DNA from: Myxococcales bacterium
Lineage (GTDB): Bacteria; Myxococcota; B64-G9
NCBI GenBank assembly: GCA_012798435.1
Contig: JAAZNF010000094.1
Location: 1 to 51,668 of the forward strand
Direction of reading: 5' to 3'
DNA: 51,668 nucleotides
Under the pieces are notes generated by a model. That model did not search any database, was not told where the DNA came from, and saw nothing but the letters and a program-made list of their open reading frames with translations. Below, one piece after another: positions 22,742 to 31,309 of the stretch; within the stretch, counting starts at the first letter, position 1, and the number at the start of each line of letters is the position of its first letter. The position numbers and the translations under genes are program-made.

Positions 22742-24091
22742 TCAGAACGTGAATTCGATGGAGCCCCGGGCGGGCTGCAGCAGGTACCAGGTGAGCGCAG
22801 CCACTCCTCCCGCCACGGCCAGCCCGCCCCCCACGATGGTCCAGAACCACCACTTTTGATAGAAGCGTTGCGCCGGCGGCGCGTAGGGGATGCAGCGGCC
22901 CGAGGCGGCGTCGCATACTTCGCCGGTGGTGCAGTCCGAGTCGGTGTTGCAGCGTTGGGTGGCCCCGCCCACGCTGTCGCTCCGGCGGCCGCCGACCTCG
23001 GCGGTGGGAATCTTGACCTTGCGGTACAACGAGGTGAACAGCGCATCCGCCTGCGCCAGGAAATTGCTGGCCACCAGGTTGAGGCTGGTCTCCTGGTAAG
23101 AGAGGCGCCGGGGCGGGTCGACCTGGATCAGCGCCACCGCGCAGCTCACCTCGTCGCCGCGCTGCTTGACGGACGCCAGCACCAGGCGCGAGAGGCCCAT
23201 GGTGCGCGCGAAGTTGACCACCTCTGCGGCCGGCGGGTCGTCGTCCACCTTGTCCAGCAGCTTGCGCGTGTCGGCCTTGAAGGCCTCGGCGCCGCTCACC
23301 GGCTGGAGGGAGGCCTCCACGGACTCCTCGTGGGTGGCGAAGAACTCCACCTTCTGGCCCCAGGGACGAAAGCCGTCCTTCTCCAGGCGCAGAAAGTGCT
23401 TCCCCTCGGGGACCTTGACCAGCTGCACCGGGGCGATGCCCTTGTACACGCCGTTGAGGTACACCTCGGCACCCGGGGGGTTGCTGCGCACCAGCAGCGT
23501 GCCCACCGGCGCGGTGCCCACTTCGTCCTTCACCTTGGAATACAGCTCGATGATCGAGGGCGGGAACAGCTTGGGATCGAGCGAGCGACGGCGGTCGTAC
23601 ATGGACACCAGGCGAAAGGATTCGGTGGCGCGCTCGTTGTCGCCCGACAGGATGTAGGCCGCGCCCAGGTACAGCAGGGCGTCCACGTACTCCCGCCCCT
23701 CGCCCATGCGCGGGATGGCCCGGTCGATCTCCGAGAGGACCTTCTGCAGCTCGTCCACCGCCGCGTCCAGCTCCAGGTTGTCGTACTGCTCCTTGCCCTT
23801 CTGCAGCATCGCCTGGGCCTTCTGCAGGGCCTTCAGGGCGGCATCGCCCGACACGTCACCCTCGAGCTTCGCGCGCACGTCCTGCACCGCGAACTGGGGA
23901 TCGCGGGCCAGGTTCTCGCGGGCCAGGTGGTTCAGGATGGCGGCGGATTTCTCCGAGAACCCGTCGACCGGGAGGACGAAGACCCCGGTGGGCTGGCCGC
24001 CGTCGGCCCGGGAGGGGGACGCTTGGAAAAAGACTCCCGTGCACAGCGAGAAGAGAAGGGGCAACGTCGGGTAGTGTCGAAGGGGTGTCAT
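22742..24091 (-). CDS. Exported PEGA-domain protein with Cys motif and C-terminal anchor (paralogue)
   Basis: 449 residues from the ATG at 24091 (GAGGATAG upstream, then a signal peptide through ASPSRA). In order: an alpha/beta N-terminal domain (FVLPVDGFSEKSA), helical TPR-like repeats with KEQYDNLELDAAVDEL and LYLGAAYILSGDNERA, the motif LFPPSIIELY, a PEGA module (RSNPPGAEVYLNGVYKG), a second alpha/beta domain, a small Cys-rich motif (CNTDSDCTTGEVC), the transmembrane segment WWFWTIVGGG and a short tail ending IEFTF. The frame stays open far upstream of 24091, but that stretch overlaps the preceding gene and looks like shadow coding. It follows its upstream paralogue by 23 bp. Confidence 0.87.
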   Translation of the reverse strand: MTPLRHYPTLPLLFSLCTGVFFQASPSRADGGQPTGVFVLPVDGFSEKSAAILNHLARENLARDPQFAVQDVRAKLEGDVSGDAALKALQKAQAMLQKGKEQYDNLELDAAVDELQKVLSEIDRAIPRMGEGREYVDALLYLGAAYILSGDNERATESFRLVSMYDRRRSLDPKLFPPSIIELYSKVKDEVGTAPVGTLLVRSNPPGAEVYLNGVYKGIAPVQLVKVPEGKHFLRLEKDGFRPWGQKVEFFATHEESVEASLQPVSGAEAFKADTRKLLDKVDDDPPAAEVVNFARTMGLSRLVLASVKQRGDEVSCAVALIQVDPPRRLSYQETSLNLVASNFLAQADALFTSLYRKVKIPTAEVGGRRSDSVGGATQRCNTDSDCTTGEVCDAASGRCIPYAPPAQRFYQKWWFWTIVGGGLAVAGGVAALTWYLLQPARGSIEFTF

Positions 24092-24114
24092 GGCTCTATC
24101 CTCGCCAGCCCGGG

Positions 24115-25392
24115 TCAGAACTCGAGGACGATCTGACTTCGAGCCGCGTCCTGGCCCCCGGCCAGCAAGATGGCCAGGAGCGTCGTCACCGCCGCGCCGG
24201 CGCCCAGCGCCGTCCAGAACCACCAACGGCGGTACAGGGGCTTCTCTGCCTCCTCGAACCGCTCTTCCCCGGACAGGCGCGGCAGCGCACCCTCCGGTGC
24301 CGGGGCGGACGGGCCGGAGTGTACCACGGGGCCCGGCCCCGGGGAAAGCTCGGAGATCGCTTCGTCCACCGAGCGCGAAATGTCGCGGGCGTCCGGCCGG
24401 AAGCTGCCGCGCCGTTCGAAGAGCGGCAGGCCCGTGGAGACGTCGTATCCGACCATCAAGAAGCCGATCTCCGCGCCCGCGCGGGAGGTCCGGCCCAGCA
24501 CCAGCCGGTGGAGCCTCGCCCGGCGGGCCCGCTCCACCAGCGCGCGCGGCAGCGGCTCCCCCGCGCCTATGCGGTCGGAGGGGAACTCGCGCTGGAAGGC
24601 CGCAAGATCCGCGTATGGTTTCAGGCGGCAGGCCACCGGGGTGTCCTCGGCCGCCCCCACCGAGACCTGCCGCCCGAAGGGGATGTGCCCCGGGGCGCGC
24701 ACGGAGATCAGGTGATCGCCGGCCGGCAGGCGCTCGATCCGGACCGGCGCCAGACCCCGGAAGTGGCCGTCGACGAAGACCAGGGCCGGATCGGGCTGGG
24801 CGCTCACATCGATGGCGCCGCGCGGAGCGTCTTCCACCTCCCGCACCATGTGGGCGAAGGCTTCCAGCATGGCGGGCGGGAAGATGCGCGCGTCGAGGCG
24901 GTACTCCGGGTCGATGACCAGCAGCCGCCGGAAGGCGTCCTGGGCCTTGTCCCCCTGGCCCGAGAGGAGCCATACCGCGCCCAGGTAGGCGAGCGCCTTG
25001 CGGTGATCCCGGCTGGCGTCCTCGAGCAACTCCGCCGGCACCGCCTCGAAGGCTCGGACCGCCTCGAACAGCTCGCGCTCGGCGCGGTCCAGCTCCAGGT
25101 TCTCGTAGGCCGTGAGCCCCTCGGCCAGCCTCGCCCGCGGTGCCAGCAGCGGATCGGGCGGCGCGTCCACCACGAGCAGGCAGGCGGCGTCCCGGGCCTC
25201 CACGCCCGGTTGAGCGGCGAACTGCTCCAGGGTGAACCAGTACAGCAGGCCGGCCGCCCGGCGCGAGAAGACGTCCTGAGGCTCGATCCAGACCGAGATG
25301 CCTGAGGTTTCCGAGGCCCCGGCAGCGGCGCCCGGGAGGAGCCCGGCCAGCAGCAGCAGAAGCCGGGTCGTCCTGGTGGCGGTGGCGGGCAT
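24115..25392 (-). CDS. Exported PEGA-domain protein with C-terminal membrane anchor; first gene of the PEGA operon
   Basis: 425 residues. A signal peptide (TRLLLLLAGLLPGAAAGA) is followed by an alpha/beta domain, a TPR-like helical region (TAYENLELDRAERELFEAV), the family motif IFPPAMLEAF, a PEGA-like module (SAQPDPALVFVDGHFRG), a second alpha/beta domain, a linker, the transmembrane segment RWWFWTALGAGAAV and a tail ending IVLEF. PEGA modules are beta domains of envelope proteins whose function is mostly unknown. There is no ribosome site before the ATG and a promoter candidate ends close to it, so the transcript may be nearly leaderless. It is divergent from yebC. Confidence 0.87.
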   Translation of the reverse strand: MPATATRTTRLLLLLAGLLPGAAAGASETSGISVWIEPQDVFSRRAAGLLYWFTLEQFAAQPGVEARDAACLLVVDAPPDPLLAPRARLAEGLTAYENLELDRAERELFEAVRAFEAVPAELLEDASRDHRKALAYLGAVWLLSGQGDKAQDAFRRLLVIDPEYRLDARIFPPAMLEAFAHMVREVEDAPRGAIDVSAQPDPALVFVDGHFRGLAPVRIERLPAGDHLISVRAPGHIPFGRQVSVGAAEDTPVACRLKPYADLAAFQREFPSDRIGAGEPLPRALVERARRARLHRLVLGRTSRAGAEIGFLMVGYDVSTGLPLFERRGSFRPDARDISRSVDEAISELSPGPGPVVHSGPSAPAPEGALPRLSGEERFEEAEKPLYRRWWFWTALGAGAAVTTLLAILLAGGQDAARSQIVLEF

Positions 25393-25403
25393 GATCGAAC
25401 GGG

Positions 25404-25432
25404 ATGTTTTCGCACCAGGGCGGCGAAGTCAA
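25404..25432 (-). promoter_or_regulatory. Candidate promoter for the PEGA operon
   Basis: Minus strand: -35 TTGACT (25432-25427), 17-base spacer, weak -10 AAACAT (25409-25404). Initiation near 25397 would leave only a few bases before the ATG at 25392. Confidence 0.25.
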
Positions 25433-25450
25433 GAAAGCCTGCGGAGGCAC

Positions 25451-25478
25451 TTGAAATCTTCCTCGCGAGTGTGATAAC
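25451..25478 (+). promoter_or_regulatory. Candidate sigma-70 promoter for yebC-ruvCAB
   Basis: -35 TTGAAA (25451-25456), 16-base spacer, -10 GATAAC (25473-25478). The predicted start near 25485 gives a leader of about 40 bases carrying AAAAGGAG before the ATG at 25524. Confidence 0.4.
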
Positions 25479-25523
25479 CCAGGCCGGTCGGAGGTCGGAT
25501 AATCCAAAGGAAAAGGAGCACCC

Positions 25524-26276
25524 ATGTCCGGGCACTCGAAATGGGCGACCATCAAGCACAAGAAGGGCGCCGCCGACGCCAAGCGGGGGCGCATCTTCAC
25601 CCGCCTCATCAAGGAAATCACCATCGCCGCCAGGATGGGCGGCGGGAACGTGGACTTCAATCCGCGCCTGCGCTCCGCGGTTCAGGAGGCCAAGGCCAAC
25701 AACATGCCGGCGGCCAACATCGAGCGCGCCATCAAGAAGGGCACCGGCGAGCTCGAGGGCACCGTGATCGAGGAGGCCACCTACGAGGGGTACGGGCCGG
25801 GCGGGGTGGCCATCATGGTCGAGGCCATCACCGACAGCAAGAACCGCACCGCCTCCGAGTTTCGGAAATTGTTCTCCAAGTTCGGCGGCAACATGGGCGA
25901 GGTGGGCTGCGTCGGCTGGATGTTCCAGTCCAAGGGCGCCATCCACGTGGAAAAGAAGGATGGCGTGACCGAGGACCGCATCATGGAAGTCGCCCTGGAC
26001 GCCGGCATCCAGGACATCCAGGACGAGGACGAGACCTTCCTGGTGACCTGCGATCCGCCCGCGCTGGCCGCGGTGAAGGAAGCGCTGGAGAAGGCCGGCA
26101 TGGCGGTGTCCTCGGCCAAGGTGGAGAAGATCCCCCAGAACACCGTCCAGGTGAAGGGCAAAGAGGCCGAGCAGGTGATCCGCCTGGCCGAGGCCCTGGA
26201 AGACCACGACGACGTCCAGAACGTCTTCGCCAACTTCGACATCGATCCCGCCGACATGCCCCCGGCGGAGCAATGA
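25524..26276 (+). CDS. yebC: YebC/PmpR-family protein (translation/transcription regulator)
   Basis: 250 residues, the normal family length. It opens with the invariant [20 protein letters not shown] and shows the family blocks [39 protein letters not shown] and GWMF. YebC proteins were described as transcription regulators; recent work on relatives shows roles at ribosomes stalled on proline-rich sequences. The ATG is preceded by AAAAGGAG. It heads the operon yebC-ruvC-ruvA-ruvB, a gene order found in many Proteobacteria, with 13 bp to ruvC. Confidence 0.98.
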   Translation: MSGHSKWATIKHKKGAADAKRGRIFTRLIKEITIAARMGGGNVDFNPRLRSAVQEAKANNMPAANIERAIKKGTGELEGTVIEEATYEGYGPGGVAIMVEAITDSKNRTASEFRKLFSKFGGNMGEVGCVGWMFQSKGAIHVEKKDGVTEDRIMEVALDAGIQDIQDEDETFLVTCDPPALAAVKEALEKAGMAVSSAKVEKIPQNTVQVKGKEAEQVIRLAEALEDHDDVQNVFANFDIDPADMPPAEQ

Positions 26277-26289
26277 GCCGGAGGGTCTG

Positions 26290-26772
26290 GTGCGCGTGCT
26301 GGGCATCGATCCGGGCTCGGCGTGCACGGGCTACGGCGTCCTGCAATCCGAATCCGGGCGTTGCCGGCTGATCGAGGCGGGGGTGATCCGCGCGCCGCGG
26401 GGCGATCTGGGCCGACGCTTGCAGTGCGTGTACGAGCGGCTGCAGACGGTCATCGCCGAGCACCGGCCGGAGGCGGCGGCGCTGGAGGAGGTGTTCGCCG
26501 CGCGGAACGCCCGCTCGGCGCTGGTGTTGGGGCACGCCCGAGGGGTGGCGCTGCTGGCGGCGCGCCTGGCGGATGTGCCGGTCTTCGCCTACGCCGCCCG
26601 CACCGTGAAAAAGACCGTCGCCGGGAGCGGCGCGGCCGACAAGCGCGCGGTGCAGCGGGCGCTCCGGCTCCAGCTCCAGGATGTCCCCGAGCAGCTGGAC
26701 GCCTCGGACGCGGTGGCCCTGGCGCTGTGTCACCTGGCCTGGTGTCGCGCGCCGCGGCGGGGGCAACGATGA
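26290..26772 (+). CDS. ruvC: Holliday junction resolvase RuvC
   Basis: 160 residues from GTG at 26290 (GGAG upstream). The catalytic acidic residues are in place: Asp7 in LGIDPGS, Glu in ALEEVF, and the paired acidic C-terminal motif LDASDAVALALCH. The segment ARGVALLAA and the Lys-rich VKKTVAGSGAADK loop are also typical. RuvC is a dimeric endonuclease that cuts Holliday junctions symmetrically, working with the RuvAB motor. The stop overlaps the ruvA ATG by 4 bases (26769-26772). Confidence 0.97.
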   Translation: MRVLGIDPGSACTGYGVLQSESGRCRLIEAGVIRAPRGDLGRRLQCVYERLQTVIAEHRPEAAALEEVFAARNARSALVLGHARGVALLAARLADVPVFAYAARTVKKTVAGSGAADKRAVQRALRLQLQDVPEQLDASDAVALALCHLAWCRAPRRGQR

Positions 26773-27356
26773 TTTCTCGGCTGCGCGGCACGCTCTCGCT
26801 GTGCGAGGGCGAGGCGGTGGAGGTGGACGTCCAGGGGGTGGGGTACCAGGTCTTCGTCTCTCAACTCACCCGGCAGCAGTTGCCGCCACCAGGTTCGCCG
26901 GTCGAGCTGTGCATCCATACCCATGTGCGCGAGGACGCCTTGCAGCTCTACGGTTTTGTCGATCCCGTGGAGCAGCGGGTGTTCGAGGCCTTGATCGCGC
27001 TGAACGGCTTCGGGCCGCGCGCCGCCATGGCGTTGCTGTCGGGCATCGAGGCTCGCGAGTTCGCGCGGGCGGTGTGCGCGGGCGACCTGGCGCGGCTGTG
27101 CCAGGTCCCCGGGGTGGGCAAGAAGCGCGCCGAGCGCCTGGTGGTGGAGCTCAAGGAGCGTCTGCTGCCGCTGGCCACCCCGTCCCGGGACGGGGGTTCG
27201 GGGGATCAGACGGCGGCGCTGCGCTCGGCCCTGGCCCACCTGGGTTTCCGCCCGGCGGAGATCGAGCCGGTGCTCACGCGCCTGCAGCCGCGCCTGCTGC
27301 AAGGGGCGCCGCTCGACGATCTGCTGCCCGAGGCCCTGCGCCTGCTGCGGAGGTGA
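26769..27356 (+). CDS. ruvA: Holliday junction DNA helicase subunit RuvA
   Basis: 195 residues, normal length. It starts MISRLRGTL, with the OB-fold domain I (VDVQGVGYQVFVS), two helix-hairpin-helix motifs in domain II (ALNGFGPRAAMALL and QVPGVGKKRAERLVVELK) and a C-terminal domain III (ALAHLGFRPAEI) that contacts RuvB. RuvA tetramers bind the four-way junction and load RuvB. It overlaps ruvC by 4 bases and is separated from ruvB by 3, so the three should be translated together. Confidence 0.97.
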   Translation: MISRLRGTLSLCEGEAVEVDVQGVGYQVFVSQLTRQQLPPPGSPVELCIHTHVREDALQLYGFVDPVEQRVFEALIALNGFGPRAAMALLSGIEAREFARAVCAGDLARLCQVPGVGKKRAERLVVELKERLLPLATPSRDGGSGDQTAALRSALAHLGFRPAEIEPVLTRLQPRLLQGAPLDDLLPEALRLLRR

Positions 27357-27359
27357 GCC

Positions 27360-28388
27360 GTGGCCAAGAAGAAGATCGAGCGGGCCCTGTCCTCCCAGGC
27401 CACCGAGGAGGACCGCGAGCTGGAGGCCAGCCTGCGCCCGCTGCGCTTCGCCGAGTACGTGGGCCAGACGCGCATCACCGACAACCTCAAGGTGTTCGTG
27501 GAGGCGGCGCGCCGGCGCCAGGAGGCGCTGGACCACGTGCTGTTCTGCGGCCCGCCGGGCCTGGGCAAGACCACCCTGGCGCACGTCATCGCCCGCGAGC
27601 TGGGCGTGGATCTGGTGCCGGCCTCGGGCCCGGCCATCGAGCGCAAGGGCGACCTGGCCGGGATCCTCACCAACCTCAAGGACCGCGACGTGCTGTTCAT
27701 CGACGAGGTGCACCGCCTGCCCACGGTGGTGGAGGAGAACCTCTACCCCGCCATGGAGGATTTCACCTTCGATTACCTGGTGGGCGAGGGCCCCGCGGCC
27801 CGCAACCTGCGGCTCAACCTGCCGCACTTCACCCTGGTGGGCGCCACCACCCGCACCGGCCTGTTGTCCTCGCCGCTGCGCGATCGTTTCGGCGTGGTGT
27901 GCCGCCTCGAGTTCTACCCGCCCGAGGACCTGGCCCGCATCGTGCAGCGCTCGGCCCGCATCCTGAAGGTGGAGCTGGACCCCGAGGCCACCCTGGAGAT
28001 CTCGCGGCGCGCCCGCGGCACGCCCCGGGTGGCCAACCGCTTGCTGCGGCGGCTGCGCGACTTCGCCCAGGTGCTCTCCGACGGCCGCGTCACGTTGGAG
28101 GTGGCCCGCGAGGGCCTGGCGCGGCTGGAGGTGGACCCGCTGGGGCTGGACCGCATGGATCACCGCATCCTCACGACCATCATCGACAAGTTCGATGGCG
28201 GCCCGGTGGGGATCGAGGCCATCGCCGCGGCGGTGTCCGAGGAGCGCGAGACACTGGAGGACGTGTACGAGCCCTTCCTGTTGCAGGAGGGGCTGCTGCA
28301 GCGCACGCCCCGGGGCCGGCTGGCCACCCGCCGGGCCTTCGAGCACCTCAAGCGGTCGCCGCCCCGCGGGCAGCCGCCGCTGCTGTAG
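27360..28388 (+). CDS. ruvB: Holliday junction branch migration ATPase RuvB
   Basis: 342 residues from GTG at 27360. AAA+ motifs: Walker [11 protein letters not shown], Walker [11 protein letters not shown], sensor 1 GATTRTG, arginine finger region [10 protein letters not shown], sensor 2 [10 protein letters not shown], followed by the winged-helix DNA-binding domain ([10 protein letters not shown]...GPVGIEAIA). RuvB hexamers pump DNA through the RuvA-bound junction. The C-terminus ([10 protein letters not shown]) is a little longer than in E. coli but unremarkable. Confidence 0.98.
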   Translation: MAKKKIERALSSQATEEDRELEASLRPLRFAEYVGQTRITDNLKVFVEAARRRQEALDHVLFCGPPGLGKTTLAHVIARELGVDLVPASGPAIERKGDLAGILTNLKDRDVLFIDEVHRLPTVVEENLYPAMEDFTFDYLVGEGPAARNLRLNLPHFTLVGATTRTGLLSSPLRDRFGVVCRLEFYPPEDLARIVQRSARILKVELDPEATLEISRRARGTPRVANRLLRRLRDFAQVLSDGRVTLEVAREGLARLEVDPLGLDRMDHRILTTIIDKFDGGPVGIEAIAAAVSEERETLEDVYEPFLLQEGLLQRTPRGRLATRRAFEHLKRSPPRGQPPLL

Positions 28389-28439
28389 CCGGCGCCGGGA
28401 AGACGCCAGGGCGTTTTGCGAACCTCCCAGGAGGCGTCC

Positions 28440-29903
28440 ATGCATCCCGCCGAATCGACCGAATCCTTTTTGCGGGATTTCTTTCTGGAGCTGGCCCGCG
28501 ACTCGGAGATGCAGCAGCGCGACCTGCGCCGCTTCCGCGAGTCCTGGTTCCGCGCCCTGCCGCTCAAGCGCAAGGAGGAGGTGCTCTTCGAGCTGGAGAT
28601 GTACCTGCGGGCCATCGGCTGTTTCTTCAACCTGCACAACCAGCCCACCCAGCGCGAGGGGCCGGCCATCACGCGCGATTTCTCCGAGGAGCTGCGCGTG
28701 CTGCGCACCGCCCTGGAGCGGGCCGCGGTGCTGGCCCGCCTGTTGCTGGAGCGTTCGGCCGCCGGCAGCTTGCGCTTTCAGGCCTTCGTCGAGAACCAGC
28801 TGGCGCCGGACCTTGCCCGGCTGCGCCTGATGCGCCGCACCCTGGACCAGAAGTGGCCCGACGAGAGCCTGTACCTCCTGGAGCGTAGCCTCACCGACGC
28901 CAGGAAGATCCTGGAGCACCTGCTCAAGCGGGCCCCGTGCCCCTACTCGCTCTTCTTCCACCTCGGCCAGATGGTGTCGCGCGAGATCGGCCAGAACCGC
29001 TTCTTCAATCCCCTGCTGGTCTTCGATTTCCGGCCCGAGTACGACCGCATCCGGTCGGTGTTCTTCCTGGACGTCTTGTACCACCTGCGCGGCTCGCCCG
29101 ACCACCGTCCGGTGCGCCGGGTGTTGCTGTCGCTCCTGCGCCTGCGGCACTACCTGCGTTACGTGCCGGTCTCGCACCAGGAGGGCGCCCTGCGCCGCTC
29201 GCGCATGATCCTGCTCCTGTACCGCTCGGAGGGCGCGGCCCTGGCGGCGTACTTGCGCTCGACGGCGCGAGGCGCGGTGAGCCCGGAGCTGTCCCGGGTG
29301 CTGGAGGATCTGGCCGCGCTCTTCTTCCGGCACCTCACCGAGGCCATGACCCGCCCACCGCCGCCGGAAGCGGCCGAAGCCGTGCCGCCGAAGGAGGAAG
29401 AAGCGCAGCGGGTCGAGGCGGTGCGGCGGTCCGCCGAGGAGCTTCTGCAGGAGAGCTTCGCTCGCCTGTGGCGCCTGTACCAGCCCGAGAGCGTTTTCGC
29501 CATCGCGGACTCCGGGCGCGAAAGGCTGGAGCAGGCCACCCGCTTGCGGCAGGACCTGTGGCTGTACCGCCGCCTGCTCGGTCACGCGCTGGAGGAGGGC
29601 GGTTCGGACGACTCGGTGCGCAGGCTTCGCGACTTCTGTATGTACTTCACGGACACCTCCGGCAACCTGCTGCGGTATGGAGACGAGGAGTGGTTCGAGC
29701 GCTACCGGCGCCTGGTGTTCGCCCAGGCCTCCGGGGGACTCGCGCCCCAGCCGAGAGAGGAGTTCATCCAGGCCACGGCGCGGTTCCTCGAGCGCGCCAC
29801 CGCCCTGTACGACGTGGTGTGCCGTCGCTCGGTCCTCAGAGACTGCCCGCTTGCCGAGGAAGACCTCGAACGTCGGGTGGCGGTCTGGATGAAGCCGCAG
29901 TAG
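28440..29903 (+). CDS. Uncharacterised helical protein downstream of ruvB
   Basis: 487 residues from the ATG at 28440, which follows AGGAGG with 5-base spacing. The protein is almost entirely helical, rich in Leu, Arg and Glu, with no signal peptide and no membrane segment. Stretches such as FFLELARDSEMQQRDLRRF, HLGQMVSREIGQNRFFNPL and CMYFTDTSGNLLRYGDEEWF look structured and conserved, but I recognise no family or catalytic motif. It lies 51 bp after ruvB on the same strand and may be cotranscribed. A cytoplasmic scaffold or adaptor is a guess only. Confidence 0.85.
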   Translation: MHPAESTESFLRDFFLELARDSEMQQRDLRRFRESWFRALPLKRKEEVLFELEMYLRAIGCFFNLHNQPTQREGPAITRDFSEELRVLRTALERAAVLARLLLERSAAGSLRFQAFVENQLAPDLARLRLMRRTLDQKWPDESLYLLERSLTDARKILEHLLKRAPCPYSLFFHLGQMVSREIGQNRFFNPLLVFDFRPEYDRIRSVFFLDVLYHLRGSPDHRPVRRVLLSLLRLRHYLRYVPVSHQEGALRRSRMILLLYRSEGAALAAYLRSTARGAVSPELSRVLEDLAALFFRHLTEAMTRPPPPEAAEAVPPKEEEAQRVEAVRRSAEELLQESFARLWRLYQPESVFAIADSGRERLEQATRLRQDLWLYRRLLGHALEEGGSDDSVRRLRDFCMYFTDTSGNLLRYGDEEWFERYRRLVFAQASGGLAPQPREEFIQATARFLERATALYDVVCRRSVLRDCPLAEEDLERRVAVWMKPQ

Positions 29904-29980
29904 CCAGCAGGACAAGAAAGTCGCGCTCGGTGGGGGCAACCCTGGCGCGTACTTTCGGACCGCCCGGCTAACCATTTATA

Positions 29981-30009
29981 TTGACGCAAGATTCCAGCTC
30001 CCGCATAAT
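29981..30009 (+). promoter_or_regulatory. Strong sigma-70 promoter for lpxC
   Basis: -35 TTGACG (29981-29986), exactly 17 bases, -10 CATAAT (30004-30009), in a locally AT-rich stretch. The expected start is near 30016, giving a 60-base leader before the preferred ATG at 30076. Confidence 0.6.
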
Positions 30010-30075
30010 GTCGCTGTGGATGGCATTTCTCTTGCAAAATCGGGCCACGTCATGAGCCCGACCCAGTTTGCCTCG

Positions 30076-31005
30076 ATGGATCTGGACCGGCAGACGACCC
30101 TGGCATCTTGGGTCCGGGTGCGGGGTGTCGGTTTGCACACCGGGCATGCGGTAGAGGTTGCGCTGGGCCCGGCCTGCGCCGGCGAAGGTGTGGTGTTCGA
30201 GCGCCGCGACCTTCCGGGCCGGCCCCGCATTCCGGTGTCTTGCGACACGATCGCCGAGTCCCCCCGCTCGACCAGCCTCGAACGCGACGGTGTGCGGATC
30301 GGCACGGTCGAGCACCTGCTGGCGGCCATCCGCGGCCTTTCACTGGATAACGTCCGGGTGGTGTTGGATGGGCCGGAAGTCCCGATCCTGGACGGTAGCG
30401 CCGAGCCGTTCGTGATGCTGCTCGCGCAAGCCGGGCTGCGCCGGCTGCCCGCCGGGAAGCGCTTGCTGCGCCTCACCCGCCCCATCGAGGTGCGAGAGGG
30501 CGATCGCTTCGTGCGCTTGCTCCCGGCCCGGCAGCCGGAGATCGAGTGCGTGCTGGAATTCGAACATCCGCTGATCGGGGTGGAGCGGCACCGCCATCGC
30601 ATCGAACCGGCCTGGTTTGCCACGGAGATCGCCCCCGCCCGGACCTTCGGTTTCTTGCGGGAGCTTCCCGCCATTCGCCAGGCCGGGTTGGCCCGCGGCG
30701 GCTCCCTGGAGAACGCGCTCATCCTGGACGCCTTTTCCGTGCTCAACCCCGAGGGGCTACGGTATCCCGACGAGTTTGTGCGCCACAAGGTGCTGGATTT
30801 GCTCGGGGATCTGGCGCTGCTGGGCGCGCCGCTCGTGGCGCGGATCCAGGCCTTCAAGTCGGGCCATACCCTCCACCGGGCGGCGGTGCGCCGGCTGATG
30901 GCGGAGCCAGGTTGCCTGGAGGAGATCATCCGGCACCCGACGACGGACTCGCTCGAGGTCGAAGAGCTCGAACCGCTGCCGGACCGGGCCTCGCTCAGGG
31001 CCTGA
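30076..31005 (+). CDS. lpxC: UDP-3-O-acyl-N-acetylglucosamine deacetylase LpxC
   Basis: 309 residues from the ATG at 30076. LpxC is the Zn-dependent deacetylase that commits UDP-acyl-GlcNAc to lipid A synthesis. The zinc ligands are visible as His80 (TVEHLLAA), His237 and Asp241 (DEFVRHKVLDLLGDL), and the general-base His as His264 (KSGHTLHR). With this start they fall within one residue of the E. coli positions (79, 238, 242, 265), which is why it is preferred over in-frame starts at 30016 (GTG, at the predicted transcription start) and 30052 (ATG). The GVGLHTG signature is near the N-terminus. No clear Shine-Dalgarno precedes any start. The gene is away from other lipid A or cell-division genes. 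Confidence 0.95.
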   Translation: MDLDRQTTLASWVRVRGVGLHTGHAVEVALGPACAGEGVVFERRDLPGRPRIPVSCDTIAESPRSTSLERDGVRIGTVEHLLAAIRGLSLDNVRVVLDGPEVPILDGSAEPFVMLLAQAGLRRLPAGKRLLRLTRPIEVREGDRFVRLLPARQPEIECVLEFEHPLIGVERHRHRIEPAWFATEIAPARTFGFLRELPAIRQAGLARGGSLENALILDAFSVLNPEGLRYPDEFVRHKVLDLLGDLALLGAPLVARIQAFKSGHTLHRAAVRRLMAEPGCLEEIIRHPTTDSLEVEELEPLPDRASLRA

Positions 31006-31015
31006 TTGCTGGCCC
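30998..31015 (+). terminator. Small hairpin over the lpxC stop codon
   Basis: GGGCC (30998-31002) and GGCCC (31011-31015) flank an 8-base loop containing the lpxC TGA. No T-tract follows, so terminator function is doubtful. Confidence 0.15.
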
Positions 31016-31309
31016 ACATCGCTGCCTTGGAGCCCAGATCGTCGATAAAGCTGGTCCTTGCCGCATCGTTTGCGCGGTGGGGTGTCACCGAGCCGGCCTA
31101 CGGAAAACGATCTTTCGAAAAAACGCCTCGGGAGAGAGGCACCCGCGCCTGTCTGCGGGATCGACTGGCGTCCGCCGGTCATTTTCAAAAAGGAGCGTCT
31201 GACGGCAACGACCCCGTACGAGCTCGACTTCAGCGCATTTGTAGCGCGGGGGAACGTGAACGGTGTTCTTGTCGCTCGGGGTGGGACTGGAGGTCGTCCG
31301 AGGGGGCGC
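31006..31309. other. Non-coding gap between lpxC and the convergent zinc-ribbon gene
   Basis: About 300 bp between convergent genes. Codon-position bias is absent in all frames, the region is somewhat richer in A/T (runs such as CGAAAAAACG and TTTTCAAAAAGG near 31110-31195), and no gene, promoter or standard terminator could be supported. Confidence 0.5.

Noticed and set aside
24092-25660. Upstream extension of the 22742 PEGA gene to a 972-residue reading
   Set aside because: The extension overlaps the paralogue at 24115 in another frame and has Arg/Pro/Gly-rich shadow composition; a ribosome site and signal peptide mark the ATG at 24091.
26730-29975. Long minus-strand open frame opposite ruvA-ruvB and the next gene
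   Set aside because: It spans several well-supported + genes, contains no family motif and is a codon-bias shadow.
29904-30015. Sigma-54-like TGGCGCG upstream of lpxC
   Set aside because: The downstream -12 half lacks the invariant GC; the sigma-70 promoter at 29981 explains expression better.
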